Source of the DNA: Liolophura sinensis
Lineage: Eukaryota; Mollusca; Polyplacophora; Chitonida; Chitonidae
Assembly (NCBI RefSeq): GCF_032854445.1
Contig: NC_088297.1
Location: 6,075,991-6,139,990, forward strand
Direction of reading: 5' to 3'
DNA: 64,000 nucleotides
Positions 12,201 through 21,200 of the stretch are shown piece by piece. The translations under genes were made by a program, and so were the position numbers. Below the pieces are notes generated by a model. The model did no database searches. It was not told where the DNA came from and saw only the letters and a list, made by a program, of their open reading frames with translations. The first letter of the stretch is position 1. Every line of letters begins with the position of its first letter.

Positions 12201-15200
12201 GGCTGCAGACCTCACATCACCTCATGTGTCAATGCTACAGGTGACACTGAGGTGGCTTAACTAAGTGCTGCAGACCTCACATCACCTCCGGGGTCAATAC
12301 TACAGGTGACATTGAAGTGGCTTAACAAAGGGCTGCAGACCTCACATTACCTCATGTGTCAATACTACACGTGACACTCAAGTGGCTTAACAATGGGCTG
12401 CAGACCTCACATCACCTCATGTGTCAATACAACAGGTGACACTGAGGTGGCTTAACAAAGGGCTGCAGACCTCACATCACCTCATGTGTCAATGCTACAG
12501 GTGACACTCAAGTGGCTTAACAAAGGGCTGCAGACCTCACATCTCTTCATGCCTCAATGCTACAGGTGACACTCAAGTGGCTTAACAAAGGGCTGCAGAC
12601 CTCACATCTCCTCATGCCTCAATGCTACAGGTGACACTCAAGTGGCTTAACAAAGTGCTGCAGACCTCACATCACCTCCGGCGTCAATACCACAGGTGAC
12701 ACTGAAGTGGCTTAACAATGGGCTGCTTACCTCACATCACCTCATGTGTCAATACAACAGGTGACACTCAAGTGGCTTAACAAAGGGCTGTAGACCTCAC
12801 ATCTCCTCATGCATCAATACTACAGGTGACACTCAAGTGGCTTAACAAAGTGCTGCAGACCTCACATCACCTCCGGCGTCAATACCACAGGTGACACTGA
12901 AGTGGCTTAACAAAGGGCTGCAGACCTCACATCTCCTCATGTATCAATACTACAGGTGACACTGAGGTGGCATAACAAAGGGCTGCAGACCTCACATCAC
13001 CTTATGCGTCAATACTACAGGTGACACTCAAGTGGCTTAACAAAGTGCTGCAGACCTCACATCACCTCCGGCGTCAATACCACAGGTGACACTGAAGTGG
13101 CTTAACAATGGGCTGCATACCTCACATCACCTCATGTGTCAATACAACAGGTGACACTCAAGTGGCTTAACAAAGGACTGCAGACCTCACATCTCCTCAT
13201 GCATCAATACTACAGGTGGCACTGAGGTGCCTTAACAAAGGGCTGCAGACCTCACATCACCTCATGTGTCAATACAACAGGTGACAGTGAAGTGGCTTAG
13301 CAAAGGGCTGCAGACCTCACATCTCCTCATGCGTCAATACTACAGGTGACACTGAGGTGGCTTAACAAAGGGCTGCAGACCTCACATCTCCTCATGTGTC
13401 AATGCTACAGGTGACACTCAAGTGGCTTAACAAAGGGCTGCAGATCTCACATCTCCTCATGCGTCAATACTACACGTGACACTCAAGTGGCTTAACAAAG
13501 TGCTGCAGACCTCACATCACCTCATGTGTCAATACTACAGGTGACACTCAAGTGGCTTAACAAAGGGCCGCAGACCTCACATCTCCTCATGCGTCAATAC
13601 TACAGGTGACACTGAGGTGGCTTAACAAAGGGCTGCAGACCTCACATCTCCTCATGCCTCAATGCTACAGGTGACAACGAAGTGGCATAACAAAGGGCTG
13701 CAGACCTCACATCACCTCATGCGTCAATACTACAGGTGACACTGAGGTGGCATAACAAAGGGCTGCAGACCTCACATCACCTCATGCGTCAATGCTACAG
13801 GTGACACTCAAGTGGCTTAACAAAGGACTGTAGACATCACATCTCCTCATGCGTCAATACTACAGGTGACACTGAGGTGGCTTAACAAAGGGCTGCAGAC
13901 CTCACATCTCCTCATGCCTCAATGCTACAGGTGACACTCAAGTGGCTTAACAAAGGACTGCAGATCTTACATCTCCTCATGCGTCAATACTACACGTGAC
14001 ACTGAGGTGGCTTAACAAAGAGCCACAGACCTCACATCACCTCATGCGTCAATACTACAGGTGACACTGAGGTGGCTTAACAAAGGGCTACAGACCTCAC
14101 ATCACCTTATGCGTCAATACTACAGGTGACACTGAGGTGGCTTAACAAAGGACTGTAGACATCACATCTCCTCATGCGTCAATACTACAGGTGACACTGA
14201 GGTGGCTTAACAAAGGGCTACAGACCTCACATCACCTTATGCGTCAATACTACAGGTGACACCATTTGTTACAGCTTAAAAAGCTTTCTCACCAGTAACA
14301 ACTGCAGGTAGATATGAAGGGCAGCAGCCATCACCCCGGGGTCCTTATCACAGAGCGCCTCCCTGAACCTGTCTCCCAGGTGCTGGACTGACCCAGGGGA
14401 CTTGAGTTGGAACTTCTGTAGACACATCACTGCCTTCTTCCTCACCACAGGCCTGTAATATTGATTAACTGATTTAGTTAGAAATCAATATTAATCAATA
14501 TAAATCTCGTTAGTTAGAAAATGGGACATTATTCTATTATATACGTATCATGATGGTGCCCAGTTTCCTCCCACCATAATGTTGGCTCCCTTCATATAAG
14601 TAAGACATTCTTTTAGTACGTGGCATAAAACTCCAATCAAATAAATAAATAAATATCATTAATACGTTTCCTAGCAGCATGCCTGAATTTCGACATATTT
14701 CTATACATACTGTACAGACAATATATCAATATATTATATAGACTATACATATTGTGCTGCCTCAGGAGAATGCCAAGCTTAAGACACCAGACGAGACATT
14801 GTGCCCGTTCATAATACAACCCACAGCATGACTGCATGACACCAAATGAATGAATGCTTGGGGTTTAACGTCGTGCTTAAAATTTTTTTACGTCATATGA
14901 CGCCGGGGTGAGTCCATGCCACCGAAGGGCTGGCGCCACTGGAGTATCATGCCAAAGACACCAGACATGACATCCCACCCTGTAATATTATACTGACACT
15001 GTGCAGGCCAGTCATGTTTCTCTAACCTCTCAGTGCTCAGTGCCAAGCAAGGCAACAAAACAAGTATTATTTTAAAGTCTTTGGTATGACGAGACCTGGG
15101 TTTGACCTGGGATCAAAAGGTCATGACAAAGATGTTAAGTGAGCATTAGGAGCAGAGAATTCCTACTCTTGTATTAATTCAAGGAATGTCCACCACATCC

Positions 15201-18200
15201 CCCATTTCTACATTTATCCCCCATTTCTACATTTACCCATTTCTACATTTGTCCCCCATTTATCCTACATTTACCCCCAGTTCTACATTTATCCCCCATT
15301 TCTACATTTACCCATTTCTACATTTATCCGCCATTTCTACATTTATCTCCCATTTCTACATTTACCCATTTCTACCTTTATCCCCCATTTCTACATTTAT
15401 CTCCCATTTCTACATTTATGCCCCATTTATCCTACATTTACCCCCAGTTCTACATTTATCCCCCATTTCTACATTTATCCCCCATTTACCCCCCGTTTCT
15501 ACATTTATCCCCCATGAACATGATTTTTTTTTTTTTGGATTGGTGTTTTACGCCGTACACAAGAATATTTCACTAATACGACGGCGGCCAGCATTATGAT
15601 GGGTTGAAACCGGGTAGAACCCGGGGGAAACCCCCGACCATCCGCAGGTAGCTGATAGACGTTCCCACATACGGCCGGAGAGAAAGCCAGCATGAGCTGG
15701 ACTTGAACTCACAGCGACCGCATTGGTGAGAGGCTGCTGGGTCATTACGCTGCGCTAGCGCGTTAACCAACTGAGCCACGGAGGCCCCCCCATGAATATG
15801 ATGAACACACAGCATACAAACTTGAAGATGATACATTTACTTACTTATTTATTAATTTGATAGTTGTATTACGCTGAACTCAATAATATGTCACTCTTAT
15901 CAGGGTAGCCAGTACAATGGCGGGAGAGAAGCGGGCAGAGAATCGGGGAATTACGCTCATATACACATATACCTGGGATGTTTCAGTGAGCCTACTTGGG
16001 GTGTTTCAGTTTTACTAAGCCCAAGTGGGATGTTTCAGTTTACCAACCAGGTATGTTTCAGTTTCACTAAGCCTACCTGGGATGTTTCACCAAGCCTACC
16101 TCTGATGCTTCCGTGAGCCCACTTGGGATGCATCAGTTTCACTAAGCCGCTCTGGGATGTTTCAGTTTCACTAAGCCGCTCTGAAATGTTTCAGTTTCAC
16201 TAAGCCTCTCTGAAATGTTTCAGTTTCACAACGCCTACCTGGGTTATTTCAGCTTCATGAAGCCTACAAAGCATGTTTCAGTTTCACTAAGCCACATGAG
16301 ATATTTCAGTTTTCAGCTACCTGGGTTGTTTCACTTTCACTAAGCCTACCTGGGATGTTTCAGTTTCTCCAGGACAGAAGGAAGTAACATGGGAGCCATT
16401 TCTGTGTTGACTAGTTGGCACACTGCCAACAATCCCATACAGTTCTCCAACAAATTGCTGCTTGACAAATCCTGTAACAAAAATATTTATTTATTTATCT
16501 GATTGGTGTTTTACGCTGTACTCAAGAATATTTCACTTTTACGACGGCGGCCAGCATTATGGTGGGAGGAAACCGGGCAGAGCCCAGAGGAAACCCAGGG
16601 CCATCCGCCGGCTGTTGGCAGACCTGTAACAGAAATAACATACATGTATGTGCGTCTGTTGGATACATGCATACGTGTGTACTGAATACATGCATATATG
16701 TGTCTGTTGGATACATGCATACGTGTGTACTGAATACATGAGTATATGTGTGTACAGAATACATGCATACATGTGTACTGAATACATGAATATATGTGTG
16801 TACTGAATACATGAATATATGTGTGTACTGAATACATGAATATATGTGTGTACTGAATACATGCATACATGTGTACTGAATACATGAATATATGTGTGTA
16901 CTGAATACATGAATATATGTGTGTACTGAATACATGAATATACGTGTGTACTGAATACATGAATATATGTGTGTACTGAATACATGCATACGTGTGTACT
17001 GAATACATGCATATGTGTCTGTTGGATACATGCATACGTGTGTACTGAATACATGAGTATATGTGTGTACAGAATACATGAGTAAATATGTGTACTGAAT
17101 ACATGAGTATATGTGTGTACTGAATACATGAATATATGTGTGTACTGAATACATGCATACGTGTGTACTGAATACATGCATATGTGTCTGTTGGATACAT
17201 GCATACGTGTGTACTGAATACATGATTATATGTGTGTACAGAATACATGAATATATGTGTGTACTGAATACATGCTTACATGTGTACTGAATACATGAGT
17301 AAATATGTGTACTGAATACATGAATATATGTGTGTACTGAATACATGAATATATGTGTGTACTGAATACATGAGCATATGTGTGTACTGAATACATGAAT
17401 ATATGTGTGTACTTAATACATGAATATATGTGTGTACTGAATATATGTTTGAGTACAGCTTAAAACACAAATCAAATAAATAAATAAGAATACATGTATA
17501 CATGTGTACTGAACATAGCGACAGTTTACTTAAGAGTTCAGAGCATTACAAATTGTGCATCAATATAAACGAAGTACAAAATTATTCTCTGTCAAGTTAT
17601 TCTTGTTTAGGCAATGCTGTTTTCATTAAAAGTTCTTTGTGGCGGCTTTATGACAGGAGATATGACACATGATACTGACAATGGGACGATGAGGATTTAG
17701 CTTATACTCTTTACATTTCTATTAGCCTGTAAGGCAGGAGGTTAGGCAGGTCAGGGGTGAGAATGACTGGTAATTCACTCCTTTTAAAGAACTCAAAATA
17801 AAAATCATGACCACATTTAGTCATTAAGAAGATGACTTATTGAAATGGAAATACATGAATTCAAAATTTCAGACAAACAAGTAAGTGTTGGATGTGTTTT
17901 ATCCTCTTCTAAATTGTTTTACAATCACATAAATGAAATATTAATACTTTTCACCCATTAAAACCATAATTACACGTCAATACTCTAAGAACTGAAAATA
18001 TCAAACATTTTGACCTCTGTAGCTACTTGGTGAAATGCCCTGGCTTCCTTCAGGTTTCCTTCACCAACAAACTTTTCCCCTGATAACCACACAAGTGACA
18101 CATTAATGTGTTGGTACTTGGCGAAATGCCCTGGCTTCCTCCAGGTTTCCTTCACTAACAAACTTTTCCCCTGATAACCACACAAGTGACACATTAATGT

Positions 18201-21200
18201 GTTGGTACTTGGTGAAATGCCCTGGCTTCCTCCAGGTTTCCTTCACTAACAAACTTTTCCCCTGATAACCACACAAGTGACACATTAATGTGTTAGTACT
18301 TGGTGAAATGCCCTGGCTTCCTCCAGGTTTCCTTCACTAACAAACTTTTCCCCTGATAACCACACAAGTGACACATTAATGTGTTGGTACTTGGTGAAAT
18401 GCCCTGGCTTCCTCCAGGTTTCCTTCACTAACAAACTTTTCCCCTGATAACCACACAAGTGACACATTAATGTGTTGGTACTTGGCGAAATGCCCTGGGT
18501 TCCTCCAGGTGTACTTCCCCAACAAACTTTTCCCCTGATAATCACACAAGTGAAATATTCTTGAGTAGGCTAATGGTGTAATATAATTAGTCAAACAAAT
18601 AACCTACCTTCTGAATAGTGTTGATAAGAAGCAAGACTAGTTCATGGTTCTCATGGAGAAGTAAAGAGGCAGCCAGATAGCCTGATCCAAAAAGGACAGA
18701 TACAGAAGAAATTATAGGCAAACTGCAAAACAGATGTGTAAGGCCTCTCATCCTATGGCATTAAGCTTTTGTTGTGAAAATAACCAACAATATTTCTGCA
18801 ACATAAACTTTTCCATTTGTCATTAGTTGTGCCTTTTTGGAAGGCTGATGCACCCTACCCCTGAAATGTGCACCCTGCCCCTTTTTAAGACCCTACTCTG
18901 TTTTCTTGCTAAGAGTCAGGTTACAAAAACTTTAAATATTCCTGTCTTGTCTCTCTCTTTCTCTTTAAAACTTCATGAACATTATGAAGCTCAAAAGTCA
19001 AGGGGAGAGAAACCCTGGTGTTGTGAAAAAAGTCAAGGGGAGAGAAACCCTGGTGTTGTGAAAAAAGTCAAGGGGAGAGAAACCCTGGTGTTGTGAAAAA
19101 AGTCAAGGGGAGAGAAACCCTGGTGTTTTGAAAAAAGAATTACACAATGTTTAAATGTTGGAGAATTACTTCTGGTCACATTTCATATATGGGTAAACCA
19201 TAAAAAATCAAAAAATACCCCGTATACTAATAAGTAATGGGATTTCAGTAAATGTACAATACTTGTATAGATTTAAAAGTTCATCAGACTCATTTTAAGA
19301 GTGCTTGAAAGTAAGGAATCGACTGATTTATAGAGGGCATTTTCACAAAAAGATTTAAAAAGTAAATTGAAAATGAGTGATTTTTTTTTCATACAAATAT
19401 GTTATATTTCTTACAGTTTAACCTACCATACTTAAGTATTACCTTCAGAGAAGGAATTCAATTTCCACCAACAAAGTTTATACAACAACTATCTCAAGAG
19501 TAGAGAAAACACATGTTTGGGTGAGTTTTGAACTTATGCATGTCCACCCAGCCGTGTTAAGAACACCTTGGTGTGGATACTTGCCATTACATACCTTGCA
19601 CTGGTCTTAATCATAGTCCAACAGCAGAACTAAGGTTTTTAAGACAGGATCTTTTCTCATATTTTATGTTTTCCGATTACATTCTTGTTTGTCTTGGCCA
19701 TTATTAGCATTCTCTACCCTTTGGGAGTGAGATCGGGCCATAAGAATCTGTGCATTACCTCGAAAGTGAAATTCCAAATTCATGGGGCCATCAAACACGT
19801 GCATGTTGCTAAAACTGTTTACAATTACAAGTGACGTCCAAAATTCTCCTGCACTCAAACTCCAGGACATGCAAAGTCCTAGCGACAGCTGGAGATTACC
19901 TATGCGTTTCTCCTGTAGCTTCCCATGCTGAGCCAGCTTAACAGCATGGATGCAGGCAAAGTTAACATCGTATCCCAGCATCCCACAGTAAATCACCCGC
20001 ACCATATAGTCTTTAACCTGAGACTGAAAAAAAAAAAAAAAAAATAATAATATAAATAAATAAAATTAACCTTTTCTTGTGATCCTTCTATATATTGTTC
20101 AGTTTTCACAGAGAAATGAGCATTTAATATCAAAGCAAAAAAGGCATGACAATACATGCCACTTAAATTGACTTAGAAATGTGTGTGTACACAGGCAGCT
20201 ACAAAACAGGAAACAGAAATCTGGTTGCTATGGCAAGTCCAGCTATAGAAACAATCCTCAATATATCTTTTTAAAATTAATAAAACTTACAGAATATGGA
20301 AAATGGGCAATCTGACAGATGAAATTTACAATAGCTGTTATGGTCAATGAGACAAATCAAATTCAAAGTGTACTCACAGTGGAAACATCTGGCTGTGAGA
20401 AGCGTTGCTGTAGCACCTTGAGTTCTCTTTGAATAACAGTATCCTCTTCCTAAAACAGACAAGAAGCACCAAGTTAGTCCAGCCTGGAGGAAATTCAGAC
20501 AGCCGTAAATTAGATCTAGGGTTCTCAAAACCTTTCATTTTATCACTATCATATATATATATATATATATGCAGACATAAGCTCATTTCTGAAACAAAAC
20601 ACACCACTGATGCACTCGATCTCAAATTAACCCTGATTAGGGCCACTATGTCCCAGTAGTGTATGACTTCATAAAGACAAACAGAGCACTAGAGTGTATG
20701 AAGTATACAGTAGATGACAGACTACTAAACACTACTTTTTTTTTCAATCTGCTTCTCAGTTGATCATTGTTAAAGCAATTCTTCAGAGAGCGGACATCAC
20801 TCTACCACCACATTAAGAAAAATTATTTCCCCCTTAAATTACGCAGTTCTACTGAAGAATTGCTTTGATTTTCATAATTTACACTGCTACATCAATTGAC
20901 AATCCAATGACTAACTGTATTCAAAAACAAGTATAAAACAAAACACATTTATACAAAAACAATCAGGGACACTGTAAAATTAGCTCAAAGCTAAGCTGGA
21001 CGTTCCTACCGGAACACCCAGCTTCGGTCACATTGACTTCCACCTGGACAATTTCACAAAAACACAAAACGGCTCGCCCCCTAACTTTTTTCTGTTATCC
21101 ACCAATTCCCTAAAAAGCCCGAAAAGTAATATGTCAAAGCCAGCATTGGTAAACCATCTTTCAACAGTAATCCTGCCGTTAAACTTTTCGAGCGTTTTAG

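Noticed and set aside
15186-15599. 137-codon plus-strand frame rich in Pro, Ser, Phe, Thr
   Set aside because: It is the CCCATTTCTACATTTA minisatellite running into an antisense SINE.
16511-17346. Minus-strand open frames of 215-274 codons rich in Tyr, His, Cys, Ser
   Set aside because: They are translations of the 25-bp array, appear in several frames at once, and run into SINE sequence.
19664-20005. 113-codon minus-strand gene
   Set aside because: Its first part is AP4E1 exon 3; the remainder is read-through into intron 3.
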